Below are positions 22,631 to 36,554 of a stretch of DNA of 64,000 bases, in pieces. Where the stretch lies: positions 15,421,048 to 15,485,047 of the forward strand of contig CM026421.1 of the NCBI GenBank assembly GCA_014871385.1. The letters are read 5' to 3'. The position numbers were made by a program, and so were the translations under genes. A model generated the notes under the pieces. It saw only the letters and a list, made by a program, of their open reading frames with translations, was not told the DNA's origin and made no database searches. How positions within the stretch are numbered: the first letter of the stretch is position 1; every line of letters begins with the position of its first letter. The DNA comes from Ceratodon purpureus (lineage: Eukaryota > Streptophyta > Bryopsida > Pseudoditrichales > Ditrichaceae).

Positions 22631-23708
22631 CCCCTAAAGGCCTTTGAGACCACACTCTAATTGCAGGGAGACTTTTTAAGCTCCCACGTTTTGTACATTA
22701 ACTAAAATTTTTACAATACTAGTTTTAATCAGTAGCTTTTCCATGGCGCAAATTTCAAAGCATTTGGAGTTACAATGCAAAAATTATGGATTTTATAAGA
22801 ATCTACTGTAAAGTGATAAGACAAAATTTTCAAGGGTGGGCACTTACAAAATGATAGGCCCAATATTTTTTCATCCATACACTTTCATGATAGTTTTCAT
22901 TGGATAAACGTTTTTTTATCCAACTCTCTGTTTTTATCTAAAGAGGTTGTAGAAATTTTTCATCCAAATGGCAATTATCATCCAAAATTTAATTTTCATC
23001 TATACTTTATTTTCATCCATCTAAAAAATTACATTCAATCTTCTTTTTTCATCCAGACTATACATTTCTCATACATTATTTATAATATAACAGGGGTCCA
23101 TCCCCACAACCTATTATATCAAAAACTGCCCGTTAAAATTACAGTGAAATTTACCTTGTCAACTTCAAAATATTCCAAAAATTTGAGTTTTACTCCAATT
23201 GCTTTTAGAATTTTTATGGTTTTTCCTCTCATTAACTCCAACATATTGACCATTTGGATTTCCAACTGAACATGTTTAGATTATCTTTTTTGTAGTGTTT
23301 ATTTTCGAGAATGTAAGGCAATTTCAGCACACCCCCTTTCTCAAAATCAAGGATTTTTTCCCCTTCCAAAGCCTGTATGAGACTCAAACTTTGTGAACGT
23401 ATACCTAACTTCCACACCTACAAGAATTGATGACCTTCTACGTCAAATCAAATGTATTTGCAATGTATACTTTTTGGCCATCAAAATTTTGATGTACTCC
23501 CGGGGCCGCGTCAAAAAAAACTTTTACAATGACTTCAAGCGTTATAATCTCGCAATCTACACAGTGGACTGTGATCAAATTTGGTACACACCTTTTTTAA
23601 TAAGGTAATTACAAGACATTAGGATTATATGCTCAATTTTATATTCATCAATATGGGTATGTTTTTGGCAATTTTAGCTCCAAAAACACAAAGAGCCAAG
23701 TTTAAGAG
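22631..23708. mobile_element. decayed TTAA-bounded (piggyBac-type) short element, copy A
   Basis: Flanked by TTAA at 22627-22630 and 23709-23712. The left end is CCCCTAAAGGCC; the right end read inward is CTCTTAAACTTGGC, so the terminal repeats are weak. Internal text is shared with 30318-31073, for example CAAAGCATTTGGAGTTACAA and TTTTCGAGAATGTAAGGCA, in the same order and spacing. That shows the two are copies of one repeat family. No coding capacity. Confidence 0.55.
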
Positions 23709-26164
23709 TTAACACAAACTAGAATAGTTACTATTCCAAATAACTCCACAGTTATCACAGAAGCGAATATTTCACGCCACAATAGTCAGATAATAGATTG
23801 TATCCATTCAGTTCAGGCTCAATCAGTTCAGGCTCAAGAGCTCCATTGGAACCTTAACGCTGAACACAACCTCTACACACTGTAACATCAATCAAAAATC
23901 AATCTCATGAACTAAGTTACTAACTCATAATTTATCATAAAATGTTTCACCGCTCTGATCTGGTCTCCACTATTCATGACCTTCGGCATATATCTCCTGC
24001 TCAAAGTGAGCGTTACCATATGACCATCAGAACATATACCAGCTGGATCCTACAATGAGCCCAGGCTCAAGAATCCAGACTTCCACCATCTGAGCCCTCC
24101 CATACCTTCGCAGATAATGGTATCATCTCTTTTGCAGACGCCACCACCTGATTGCACCTACACTTGTGCCGAATCTGCACATGCAGTCCACCGCATAAGA
24201 CATGATCCTCAATTCCTCGTCTCGAGATCAGCTAGATTACAGCCCTTGAAGCTGAGGAGAGATGAGTCATGAATTACATCAAATTCTTGGAGACTGAACA
24301 TGAATCTTTGGGAGCTTTTTTGACTGTTTGGGTGAGTTGAATGGTGGTTGGGAGGATGAGTTCCTGCAGCTTTTTTGAGACCGTGCACTGATCCAGGTTT
24401 GGTACCATTATCCCATTGCTTACTGGCTATGGCGACTTGGTGTTAGATTCTAGACAGTTGGTGTTTTGCTCATGGTCAACGTCGTGCTTGAACATGGGAA
24501 GGAGGGGGTACGTTGGGCATTGAAGTGGATTTGGATTTGTTGAGTGAGTGTTGAAAGAAAGTTTTGGAATTCGGCGCCTCGAAGTGAATGTTGTTGATTG
24601 GGAAGGGGTGTTTCGTAAGTTCCAGGGGGAAGAGACAACGTCTGGATGGATAATATTCTCGAGTCTTTAAGTGTGGAAGCTTACATGGAACCAGCGCTGG
24701 TACTGGGGAGATCGTGAGACTAGCTTGTGGTGCACGGCATTTGTCTTTGAGTACTACCAGATGAGTTTAGTGTTTAAAGCGTTTCCCGTGGGTTTACAGG
24801 AAAGTGTTTACTGAAGAGCGAAGCGAGCTCCGAGGTCGAGGTTAAAGTGTGATTTTTGCAGAGAAGGATTGATTTTGTGTCACCTAAACACTCGTGCATC
24901 AAGGTTTCCTTTCTTTTTTCATGCAAATGAGATGTTACGTAGATCACAGTTTTAGTTGCAGAAATCACCTGCAGAGCTTAGGATTATTCTCTAGCCGCCA
25001 CAATGCAGCTCAGGACTGGTGTGAGTGAACGGGCAAGCAACAAACATGCAGAGTTGTAGACATGATGTTGATCTTTGTAGCATCTAAAACTTAAAGTAAA
25101 GAATCAGGGATCTTTACTCGTCGTAAATCATGACAAGAATCTCTCATACATTCAAAGATTTATCTTCCATAGCTTCAATCAGCATCTGCACATAATGTTC
25201 AGTCGGTTCAGCGAATTCCACAAGGAACAAACAAAACAATGGTTCATGATTGTTTACGTGCATGTTCAGTCAACAGTGGCTTACTAGCTTGAATTTGTAA
25301 TCCTGTGGGGCTTGCAATGTTTCCACATCGCTAGTAAATAATGCTGACACAATCAGAACAATTCCCTAGCAACCAACCGCCGATGCTAATGAATCATGTC
25401 TCTTCCTTAAACCACGAGTCCTGACCGGGATTGATGGAAATTCAACAGAAAAGTCGAAATAGTTGAGCATTTGCCGTTTCAGGTTATTTCTTGATATATA
25501 TATAAATGCTGAGTGCCGGCAGGACAATCTGGTGTGTGACACAGATCCAAAATTCGATGAGTGTGCTCCGACCGATTGAGGTGTGACTCAAGAAAATCTA
25601 AGACGAGCCAAGATGCACACACTACTCTGGGGGAGATGTTCGTCCATATTTCCATGCTTCGTGAACCAGAGAGGTTACTTGATACGGAGTAATTTCGAGT
25701 TGTAAGCCAATCTTAGTCTCGATCTTGTGTTAGGACAGTGGTGAACCTCAATCTTTTGGCCAGAAGCTGATTCACTTCAAAGTTCGATTATACGCTGTGG
25801 CTTTATTCTTATATCCAATACCTGTATGTCAATTTTCACAACTGCAGGCTCTATATCAAGAATCTTACTGTGTTCACCAACATCTTTTTCTGTCGGCAAT
25901 TTCAACTCGATTATGATCTGTTAGTTAGGAAAAAGGCAGAACCCTCAATCAATTACCTCTTCACCGCTTGTAAAATGAATCGTGTCAACTACGTGGAATT
26001 AAATAGCGGTGTAGTTAATGTGATGAAATGGCTTGATCGATGCCTCAGAAGGAGTAGGTTTAGATGCATACGACAATGGCAATATTGCAAAGGAGGCGCG
26101 GGTTTTCAAGCGTCAATGAAACGACAATTCATTTTGTTCGTCGTGATTGTCATTTAACGGTACT

Positions 26165-26213
26165 TCAATAATTCTCACCGCTCACACCGCGCACACCGCT
26201 CACACTCAATGCG
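26165..26213. repeat. isolated CGCTCAC repeats resembling the MULE terminal heptamers
   Basis: CTCACCGCTCACACCGCGCA followed by CACCGCTCACACTC: imperfect repeats of the same CGCTCAC word that builds the ends of the 7945-21804 transposon, about 4.4 kb outside its right end. It could be a solo end or a remnant of a related element, or coincidence in simple sequence. Confidence 0.4.
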
Positions 26214-26460
26214 TGAGCTGATGTCCAATATAATCTTTGACCACGAGCGTCACAGTAACCCCAAAGTCCCAACTCAAATCCTTACACATGGAAATTGTGA
26301 ACATTTCCGGGCATGACTCATGCTTACCGAAACTAGACACAACAAGTTCATTGGACTATGTCAATGATCAAGGTCAAGACCCATCAGTGCATGGCATGAA
26401 GTCCATTTACACTCAATAATTTACTGCCAGGAGCAGTAGTTTCCGAACCCAAACCAAATC

Positions 26461-26508
26461 CAAACCTCTGTTCAAACCTCTGTTCAAACCTCTGTTCAAA
26501 CCTCTGTT
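26461..26508. repeat. 12-bp minisatellite, four copies
   Basis: CAAACCTCTGTT repeated four times without a mismatch and followed by a partial copy. On the minus strand it is open and would read as a four-residue FEQR repeat, but no gene context is visible. Confidence 0.9.
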
Positions 26509-26880
26509 CAAACCATGTCACGTAGTAAAGTTTCCTAAGCCTGTGAACTAATAAACTAATAACGACGTGTGCACTAACTGTACCATAACCACACTGCACC
26601 GAGATCAAATTCGAGAATCTCACTAGATCAGGCTCTTCATCAAGAATCAGGATCGATGACCCGTGTCCGCAGAAGTCACGGTGCTGCTGGTGAAGAGCAT
26701 CTGTTTGACTCCTCCCAATCTGTAAACTCAGTGGGAGCACTCCTGAGGAGGTCAGCACCCGCCTCGGAAACCACGAAAGGGCCAGCAAACTGGTATTTTA
26801 TTCAATAAAACTGCTTGTTTATTCCACCAGCTCGGAGGCCCTGATCAGGCTGTGGTGCTCTGTCACGACCCACTGCCACT

Positions 26881-27023
26881 GTCAACAGTTTCTCAATAGT
26901 TTTACAACAGTTTTCCAATAGTTTTTCAATAGTTTTTCAATGGTTTTCTCAGTTGTTTATTCAGTTTTTTTTCAGTAGTTTTTTCAGTTTTTTTTCAATT
27001 GTTTTTTCAGTTGTTTTTTCAGT
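26881..27023. repeat. degenerate tandem repeat of CAGTTGTTTTTT type
   Basis: A run of imperfect 11-20-bp units such as TTTTTCAATAG and TTTTTTCAGTTG covering about 140 bp, T-rich on the plus strand. Simple-sequence expansion with no coding potential. Confidence 0.75.
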
Positions 27024-28354
27024 GATTTGGGGAAGCAGAGGGGGATATAATATGAGTAGTAGTTCTGCAATATCAGAGCATTGAGTTCCAGGTTCCAAGT
27101 AAGTTAGGGACTGTGGGGCTGGGCAGAGATCAAGGGAAGAATGTATATCACGGATCCCAAAACCTCATGGCGCTGTCTGACGAGCTGCTCCATTATAGCT
27201 GCCATGTCCATGCCTCCGCTCTGTGGCAGTCGCTTCCCGATGCAATTGCACCTGAGATTATGAGCCTGAGATTTCGAATTCGGTGGTGCAATTACAGTTG
27301 GAGCTCAGCCTGTTGCTGTAGCTGTTATTATTCAGGTAGAAGACCTCATACCAGGGTTATACGATGATTTTTGTGTTTTGTGTTACTGAGGATTTGGGGA
27401 GCACTAGATCTGATGTAATTCAATTGTGTATCTTATTGGTGTTGGTGTGTATCTCTCTAAGATTTCCACCATTGCATCCTAGTGTATCATTGTTTATTCA
27501 TACATTGTGTTGGAGCCTTGAATCCATGACATTGGATTCATGTAACCTTGGTGTTGGATTTCCTGTAACCTTAATCTTGATCCATGACACTTTTGATCAC
27601 TATAGTAGGTGGCTCAAAACCCGCGCAACACCACTAACGGCTTTCTAGACCTATCCAAGCAGGAGGTACATTATAGCTTTCAACTTCAAATTTTTATGTA
27701 ATCACGGTGTACATTTTAGGCTGAGCGGTTTGAGATGCACTTATAGTTCTCCTTCCAAAATTCATAAGTTCATAACTAATTATATATTATTCCAAAATTA
27801 TGTATTCCAATTGGTCTAGTTTTCTAAATACTTTTCACATCTTCCAAAATTTGATTCCCTTAATAACTTCCGACCGAGCTTGCCAATCTGAAATTTGAGC
27901 AATTTCTAAGCCACTTACTACAGTGGAAAAGGTGTATAAGTACACTTAGTACACCAAAGATAAACACCAAGCAGTGATAGATTACACCAAAAATATAATC
28001 CATCACTACTTGAAGTTTATTTTTGGTATACTTCTCACCTTTTCACTAGAACATTAATATAGAGCCTTCAAATATATTGTTCAAAGGTGTACCTAAAATT
28101 ATTTTGAAACACCACCTTCTTTTCATTCAGGGATATGCTAGTTCTAATGCATTTGAAATTCTAGTAGTACTTTCCACAAGTTTAATGTTCATTATAATAA
28201 GAAACACCATTATAATAGAATAAATCTATGGATTAGATTAAGTGTATCATCGTGCTTGTAAGTTTGTTTACACTTGGTTATTTTACATATAATAACATCT
28301 TCAGAAAAAAATTGATAGTCATAGAATAGTAAAATTTGTCATAATTTTTCAAAC

Positions 28355-28411
28355 TTATACGTAGAATGATCGCAATCATTATATTATACGTAGAATGATC
28401 GCAATCATTAT
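28355..28411. repeat. 27-bp tandem duplication
   Basis: The 27-bp segment starting TATACGTAGAATGATCGCAA occurs twice in a row with a 2-bp spacer (28356-28382 and 28385-28411). A small local duplication. Confidence 0.85.
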
Positions 28412-30317
28412 AGAACCTTTAACATTTCAAGATAACTATCATGTTATCAAAATGCTTCTTTTCATCAAATGAAGATGAACGACATACAAGATCTCATGTA
28501 CAAAACCAATGAGTAAATCATCTTTGTAAACTTCTACATGAAAGGTTCATACAATTATTGCCCCGCACTGGGCCTTATTGTTGCATTTGCATCATGCAAC
28601 AAGTAAAGCAATTAATGAACAACCCATGTCACACTATGTTGGGATTACATTATAATGGATTATACAATGAGAACCTCACACTTTGAAGTTTGAATGTTAA
28701 GCTTGATCAGGTAATCTTGTTGTGTGGACTGTGAAACCCAGAGAGGTCTCCATGTATGTGCGCATGGGATTTCTTATCGTCGAAACTTGTGAAGGTTACA
28801 GTGTACGTTACCCTCGTCTTAGGTTTTCCTTTTTCATGCATGCACTGGGGCAGAAGTCCCGTCTCGAAATGTGAGCCACGAGAATGTACAGTCACAAGAT
28901 GGGCTGTAAAAGGGCAGGCATACTTTTCTTCTTTCTTGATTTGAACATGAATGAAAGAAGGTGTCCAGACTCTCCAGCAACTCCATTCAGGTATTGAGGT
29001 CGTTTAGACTAAAAGGTTGTGATCAAGTGACCTGAGGTTCTAAAAATTTGTGATGATCTAAATTAATTGTACCAGCCCAATTTGGACTTCGCGCTGAGGA
29101 ATAATTGAAAGTGACCACAAGGTTTGAGAGATATTAACTACTAAATTCTACACTCTAAAAAATGTTTCATGGATTCTATGAATTTGTGTAAAGAGAGCCT
29201 CTAGAGACTTTCTTGATGAGGAAGTAGATAATCAAGGACCCAGTTGGAGAGTGTTGGGGAAAAGAAAAAATAAATTGGTTTTAAGTATCTCATGTTAGAC
29301 TCTACTTAAACGTAGAAGAGGAAGTTGGAGTAGAAATTTCCTTATTTACATGGCCTATGTGCAATCTTCAAATTCTTCCACCTCACTATTTTAGCGATAG
29401 TATGAACTACATGGACTCCTCAGATATTTCAGCGAAGAGATATTATCGTTTCCATCTAAAGCTCCATTCGGTGCATCTTGTTTAGCGTATCATGAGATAA
29501 AATTGTACTCAGTGAATCTACCTTTCCACTTCATGTCTTGACTCTACTCATGTCCTCAAGCTTTGGACCAGGTAGTCCACAACTTTGGCGAGTGGCTGCA
29601 GGTGTTTGCGAGGTTCAATGCAGGTACATGGGGGCTAATTCAAATGATGGCAATCGCAATATCATAAGACTGAAGATAAGGTAAAGTCTATAGTACAATG
29701 ACTATGGATGAGCATTGCCCCTGTTATCAGATTCTCAAAGCAAAAAAGACATCAAGAAGACAGCGATAATCACCTTCCTTGCAAGAAGCGATTTTAATTT
29801 TCCTTGGCCACACTCAGCTCAGTCTCCGTGATATTAGGTGTGATCATTGATTACGGAAAGGAATTGAAAATGGGTATCTACAATGGCATGCTAAAAGTGG
29901 GGAGAATGGATCAACTTCTCGATGGGAAGACGATGATGAGCCCTGGGTCTAGAAAGATAAAATTATGTAGGGGCTCGGTGAATATTAATAGCAAGTTGTT
30001 GTGTGAATCTCAATTGCAGGGAGTCTGCAGAGCTCAGTGATCTCCTTGGGCCCTACCACCCCAAGCATATGTATTCATTTACTTGGTCTTATTTCATTTG
30101 TTTCCCTTAAACTTCAGTTGGGAGTAAGGTGAGAGCAGTGACCATGCCAATTATTTTCAACAATGTTGTATCCGGGTGGAGGTACTCAATCAACAGTGCA
30201 AGTTCATGGCATGCAAACATTAAGGTAGAGGTACTGAAATAAGCAGATTCTTGTATTAGAAGATATAGTCATGAAAATGACTTGCATGTATTAGCAAATT
30301 TTGGAGTTGGAATTTAA

Positions 30318-31073
30318 CCCTGTAGACCTTTGAAACCACATTGTGGTCGTGTTCTTCTAGGCAGGCTATTCTAAAGTCTCATAATTTAAGTATTTTCTGA
30401 AATTTTTACTACACATAGCTTTCAACGGTAACTTTCTAATGGCACAAATTTCAAAGCATTTGGAGTTACAACGCAAAAATTATGAATTTTAGAAGAATCT
30501 ACTCTAAATATGGACATCCAATAAGCAATCAAAATCTCCCATTTTCTACCATCATTCATAAGGGCAGAAACTGACAAGACTAAATTTCACAAGATGGGTG
30601 CTTGCTAAATAATGGGCCCAATATTTTTTCATCCTTTTTGTAGTTTTTATTTTCGAGAATGTAAGGCATTTTCATCACACACCTTTCACAAAATCAATGA
30701 TGTTTTTCAATTCCCAAGCTTGTATAAGGCTTAAACTTTGTGAGCTTATACCTAACTTTGACATCTACATAAATCGATGACCCTTCTTGAGTCAAATGTG
30801 TTTGCAATGTATACTTTTTGGGCATCAAAACTTTGGTATACTTTGAGGGTAGTGTCAATAAGAATTTTAAAGTGACCTCAAACCTTAAAATCTTGCAATC
30901 TGTACGGTGGAATATGCTCAAATTTGATATGTACCTTTTTGGATAAGTTAGATATAAGATCCTACGGTTTTATGTTCAATTTGATGTTTAATTTTATTAA
31001 AAAATAGGTTTCTGTAGATAGTGGTACATTGTTTTGGCAATTGGGCTTCAAAAACACAAAGAACCATTAGGGG
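30318..31073. mobile_element. decayed TTAA-type short element, copy B
   Basis: Left flank TTAA at 30314-30317 followed by CCCTGTAGACCTTTGA. Right end ACCATTAGGGG followed by TCAA, a mutated TTAA. It shares ordered segments with 22631-23708 (CAAAGCATTTGGAGTTACAA; TTTTCGAGAATGTAAGGCAT), so it belongs to the same family and is diverged. Confidence 0.5.
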
Positions 31074-31666
31074 TCAACCTAAGTGATTTCGTTGTTTTTG
31101 GAGTTGATATGAGTAAATTGTAAAATTTTAAAGTAAAGATAGTAATACCTCATTATACATTCCATGAAATAGGAGAATAATAACTTGAGGTAACTTCTAT
31201 TTGGATAACTTGTAACTGATTCTCTATGAAGAATCCTTTGCTTCCATTTTTTCAAATATAGCTTCCACTTATATCACTTTGGTTAATCTTCCACGTTGAT
31301 TGAGGAAAAAAAAATTTACTAGCTTAAGACATACTTTCTTGCTCGTCATTTGTTAATACTCAAAGCAAGCCTTTCCATTGACAACTTTGCGATCTTGGTT
31401 GGACAAACTTGGAGCTACGGTTACGGTTTCATCTTCTTACTTCAACAAAAAAATAAAAATAAAAATAAAAAATAAAATAAAATAAAAACAAAACAAAACT
31501 TTATGATCCGTTCCAACTCATTTGCATGTGCAAAATTTTGAATAATCTTTTAGATAAAAATTTGGCTATGAGCTCTTTTCCTCCCATAGAAAGTAGACTT
31601 CACAAAAACTTCTTATAACATTCATTAGCTAGATAAACATCATCCAATCTTATGGTGGCGCATTAA

Positions 31667-32506
31667 CCCCTAAACGGCCAAGGGTGGTTTTCATCAAAAC
31701 TGCCTCAAAACAGCCCCTCTTCAAAGCAAGGTGGATTTTGCAAACTTGGGGTCTTAATTAGTACATCAAACCGCAAGATCTTGTAGCTAACTTCTATTTC
31801 TACATGTCCACCAAATCTTACACACTCATTTCTCACCAATTGCAAGATCATAACGTTCAAAGTTGAAGTTCAAGTTTTTTTTCCCTGCGCAAGAAGGGAT
31901 CAGCAGAGTTTTGAAGGCCCAAAAAACCATTGTTTTCATTATGGATTTTGGGGGTTTTGATGCACGTCAAAGAAGACTGAGTTAGCTAATTGTGTTAAAA
32001 AAATTATATTCAAAAAAGTTGTGGAAGGTTGCCAAAAAAATCATTTTCCGCTAGGGAGTATACTGTAATTCACAAACAAAGGCCGTTTTTTGACAATAAA
32101 AATAGCATATGAAAAAATTTTGGATTAAAAATCCGAACGGTGAGATCATGCTCTACTACCTTATCTATACATAGAAATTTTTATTTTTGAAAAATATTAA
32201 AATCTCAATTTTTGGTGGAACTTCAAAGTTTCGTCTTTAGGCAGATTTGGGCAGATTTGGGCAGTTTTGGGCAGAAATTGCTGCATTCACAGTGGCTGAG
32301 AGCCTGCCCGTGGAAGGGCGTTTTATGCTCAGAGGAGCATAACTTTTTCTCACTTCATCCAAAAAAAATTAAAAAAATATTCCCATAAACCTCTTGAAAA
32401 AAACTTTTACCACAAAATATTTCAAAAAATTTCAAGTAAATTTGAATTTTTAGGAACCTGCCCAAATTTCAGAAAAGCCCATTCTAGGACAATGGCCGTT
32501 TAGGGG
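31667..32506. mobile_element. piggyBac-type MITE with 14-bp terminal repeats and TTAA target site
   Basis: 840 bp flanked by TTAA at 31663-31666 and 32507-32510. The ends are perfect 14-bp inverted repeats CCCCTAAACGGCCA. TTAA duplication with a C-rich terminus is diagnostic of the piggyBac superfamily. It has no ORF of note. Inside is a small tandem repeat of TTTGGGCAGA around 32240-32275. Confidence 0.85.
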
Positions 32507-33562
32507 TTAAGTGTATAAATGACTTGTTCCTATTACTATAGATCATATATATCTAAAGTTTAGCAAAAGTAAAAGGTAAAAATTAATAATAACAAGGAAA
32601 AAATTCTAGAAGAACTTATAGTCCAAGTACTTATACCATCATTTTATTTGGATGTAGATACACCTTTTGTGCTCATTTCACCTTTAATTTCTTTGAGTTT
32701 ATGGAAACCATATTTCTTCTCTATCCTCTTGTTTCATCTCCACTTGAACACTCCATGTCAACAAATTGGTTAATATTGTTCAAAGTCAAAAACCTTTATC
32801 TGACATTTCTTCTTGAAGTTCGGTAATCAAATGGAAACCCAACCTTTTAAAATGTAATCTTGTATGTTGGGTGACCTTAGGCGAGGAGTGGATCAGATGG
32901 GTGCATGCAAAGTGCCGAGGGTAGTAGAGATTGGCAGGACACAATTCCTTGACAAAAGAGTGGTGTCAATAGCAGTCTTTGCAATTCATCATCTTCATTG
33001 TGCTACAAAGTGCGCCAGGCATAAGTGTGTAGCCCATAGTACATACAAGGAGATGAATAATAAGTTGATCATAAGGGGGGTTTGAGCCTGAAATTGTCAT
33101 AAAAATTGAAGATGAATTGTCTGGGAGATTCTAAAAGAGACTCTGGCTATGGCAGACGCCACGGGTATGGCTATGATTACCTGAGTGCACTACAAACCAT
33201 GAACACGAGTCAAAAGAGGTAATAAGTTATCCGAGTAGTAACGAGTTGCAGTAAGGGAAGCTTTGACCGGACTCTTCCTCGCTCTGATCAGAGAATTATA
33301 GCAGCCATGCTACTGTTTTACAAGACCCACTCATTGTCATTCATCATCAACGTATGCAGTGTAAGTGCAGATGGGCTGTAAAATAAGTGGGTCAGGTGAG
33401 TACATTCTGGTGGAGTAGGAGGAGCGCGGAGAAAAATTAAGCCATAGCGTGGACGGGTGCCCCATTTCCTACATTTCCAAGGCAAGGCCCTGTTTATACC
33501 AGCGGCGGAAAAACTTGGAGAGAGAATTTCCGAAACTCTTGCTTACGTTCCTATGAGATTAA

Positions 33563-34601
33563 CACCTAAAGCATCAACTCAACAGTTTTGGTATGATTTA
33601 GGGTGTGTTCAGGCTCCCTATGAGTCAAATTTCACCGGATGAGTCAAATTGTCATATCTTTCTAAAAAGACCAAATTTTACTTTCATCGGGCCCGTAGTT
33701 AAGAAATAATGTGTGTTTGAAGATCAAAATTCAATTCAATGTAGCTAGGGCAGGTTTGTGGCCGATGAGAGTGGTGTACCAAATCTGTGACAGTCTACAG
33801 TGACTTCCAAATGATCCTTTCTAAAATCGTTTCACGATTTTTTTTGAAACATGATTTTGAAAAATCCAACCGTATGATCTTGTTCAAAGCCATTCAATTA
33901 GTCAACTTACCAAGTTTTGTAAATTTTGACCATACGGATCTTGAGATATATTCAGTCAAAGTTCCAAGTTTTATAAAAACTTTCTGACAGATCAACAATG
34001 ATTGGGTCACCTTCGTCACCCATTTTTCCTTCACCATTTTCTCCTCCTAAACTATAGTATATGCTGTAAAATTCAAATCTATTTTGGATTTATTTATTTT
34101 TGGATTTCTTTCCTCTACAATTTCTTTTCCATACAAATGCATGTATACACTGTTCGGATTTCAAAAAATAGATGATCTTCTTAGTGTATATGCATTTCAT
34201 TTGACTCCCGTCACTGGAAATGTGGTTTTCCAATGCTTCTGTGTGTTGTATTGTCTTCAATTTTTTTGAGCATACTCCCAACTCACTTTGGAATCCAAAA
34301 CTGAAGAGCCTCTAACCACACGATCTCAAAAAATTGGCTGTTTCATTCTCTGAAGGGTGGCAGCTGTCCCCTGCCGGGCAGTACCAAATTTTTTTTCCTC
34401 TCAAGTTCAAAACCTTATGATCTTCCAAACGGTGAGGATTTACAATCTAAAATTTTGTGTACACATACATGTACAAGTTAGGTACTAGATACTACGGTTA
34501 GATTCTTTAAAATACGTTTGAATTTGCATAATTCTACCTTGAACTAAAACAGGGCAGAATTGAGGCAGAATTTGGGAAATTATGGCCAAAAATTTTAGGG
34601 G
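33563..34601. mobile_element. possible decayed TTAA-type element
   Basis: Left TTAA at 33559-33562 followed by CACCTAAAGC; right end TTTTAGGGG followed by TTAA at 34602-34605. Only about 8 bp of terminal repeat is recognisable (C-x-CCTAAA). It shares GGGCAG-type internal words with its neighbours. The call rests mostly on the position among similar elements. Confidence 0.35.
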
Positions 34602-35454
34602 TTAAGAAACCTTTGTTTGAAAGCCAGGAGCTTAGAAAATAGTGTGAAACAAAAAGTGACTTGACGTAAATCAAATTGTTTTCTCAGTACAATAGAATTA
34701 TAGAGTATCATAGAACCGTGGGCCATAAACTTCATCCTCATCTTAAAGAAAGCAGGCCTCCTTCCTCTTTTTATTTCTAATTTTAGATGACATGCAACCG
34801 TGTTTTAGTAAACTTGAACATTTATGGAACCATGGACTCCAAATTAGGCTAAGGGGTCTCATTTAGTTAAATTTATAATATTTAAAATTTTAAAATTTGA
34901 ATTGTTCATCAACAAAATATTTATAGAGAGCTTTTGCCTTTACCAATGGGAACCCTGCTTGGGGTCCCTTGTCATTTAGACGAGGGCAATGTTTATTGTT
35001 GGGGTAATAGAACAACCGTTATGTTTCTTGCCAAAACCTTTCCAATATCAATATTTTATGAAAACAATATTTTTATACATTCGAAAGCCAAGAACCCAAG
35101 TATGAATTTCAAGAAAATTTCATTTACCTTATAAGGTTGAGGTACCCATGGCCGACCAGATACCCATAACTGATAAGTAGATTTCTCCTTTTCAGAGAAG
35201 CTCTAAAATCATCTCACTGAACTTTCAAATTTAAAATCTTGTGAGATCTAGAACAAAGTATCAAGCATGATTACAGAAAGGAAATAGTTTGGAGATATTT
35301 TGATAATAGTACAGTGATCAAGTTTTGGTGTCATGGTGGTCGGTTTTAGATGGACCTACATATTGGTTGTATGTATTACAAAAAATCTGGCTTACAGAAT
35401 TCATAGTAATTTAAATATTGGAATAAACATTAAATTTAAAGTTGCATTCCTCAA

Positions 35455-36379
35455 CCACTAAAGGTCCAGAAAAGCCAAAATGGCTTTTTGCTGTTTTGGG
35501 CAGCCTAGATGAAGAGGTTAGAAGTAATATTTTTGCCTAAATTATTTACTGGATGCTCCCTTTACCACAATGTGAACGTGGTAAAATTTTCAAAGTCAAA
35601 TTCCAATTTTAGAACCTTCAACTAGAAATTTAAGGTTTCAAGTCAACTTTGGGCAGTTTAAAAAAAGGTTTTTTAAAAAATAAAATAAAATAAAAAATAT
35701 GTTTATAACCAAATAACTATTCAAAATCAAAAGTGACCCAAGTCAAAAAGCTTATCAATTTTAGAAAGGCAGCCTCCAAAAATTACATGAACAAGCTTCA
35801 AATTTTTTTGTAATTTTACATTTTCTCCTTTCAAAAATTGTCAAAATTTGAGATTTAGGAATTTTTTAAAATTTGTTTTTTCTAAGATTCACAAACTCAA
35901 ATTTTTTACTGTTCACTTTTTTTGCAAACCAAAAATCTTTAACGTTATTTAAGTTTGGCTATATTGTCGGTTTTATACCTCCTTCTGGAAAATAATTTCC
36001 ATGAAGGCCAAAAAATCAAATTGAGTCTCTAAAATTTTGCATGGAGGTGCCTAACTTAGTTACCTACATGGAAAAAATTATGAGCAAAATGTTTGGGGTA
36101 GCAATCAGCAAGTCTCCCTTGGCACCATTTAGACTATGCCTTTCCGACAAAGCCAAAAAAAAGAAACAATAAACTTTGATTGTTATAATTTCACAAATGG
36201 TCAAGATCCAACGGTTGAAATTTTACAAGGTGTTAGTGAAAGTAGTTAGGTTGAAGATCTTACGGTTGGAAATACCAGAAAATCATCTGTTATTGGAAAC
36301 ATTCATCAATTTCCATAAAGTGGTCAAAATCTGCAGTTTTCTGTTTTGGAGGTGCCAAAACACCTTGGACCTGTAGGGG
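35455..36379. mobile_element. decayed TTAA-type element
   Basis: Right end GGACCTGTAGGGG followed by TTAA at 36380-36383. Left end TCAA (mutated TTAA, 35451-35454) followed by CCACTAAAGGTCCAG. The ends pair as CC(A/C)CTA(A/C)AGGTCCA inverted repeats. No coding capacity. It lies only about 170 bp from the large piggyBac element. Confidence 0.5.
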
Positions 36380-36554
36380 TTAAACCTATTTTCCTTTCAA
36401 GGAAAAATCTCCATCAAGTTATACACCTCCAGTTTCAGTGGAAAATCTCTTAACTGGTCGGTTTTAGGTGCCCCAACCTTAGTCAAAAAATTCATGAATT
36501 CCAAGCAGTTTTAGAGCTGTAGCCTGTAACAGTGCAGGGATGCGAAGGGGTTAA

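Larger units (their letters stand above)
23713..30313. other. gene-poor region with short repeats
   Basis: About 6.6 kb without a gene I can support. ORFs are short, lack family motifs, and do not join through convincing splice sites. It holds several small repeats annotated separately. The segment 23750-27650 is less AT-rich than its surroundings and could hide a non-coding transcript or decayed gene, but nothing is recognisable. Confidence 0.4.
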
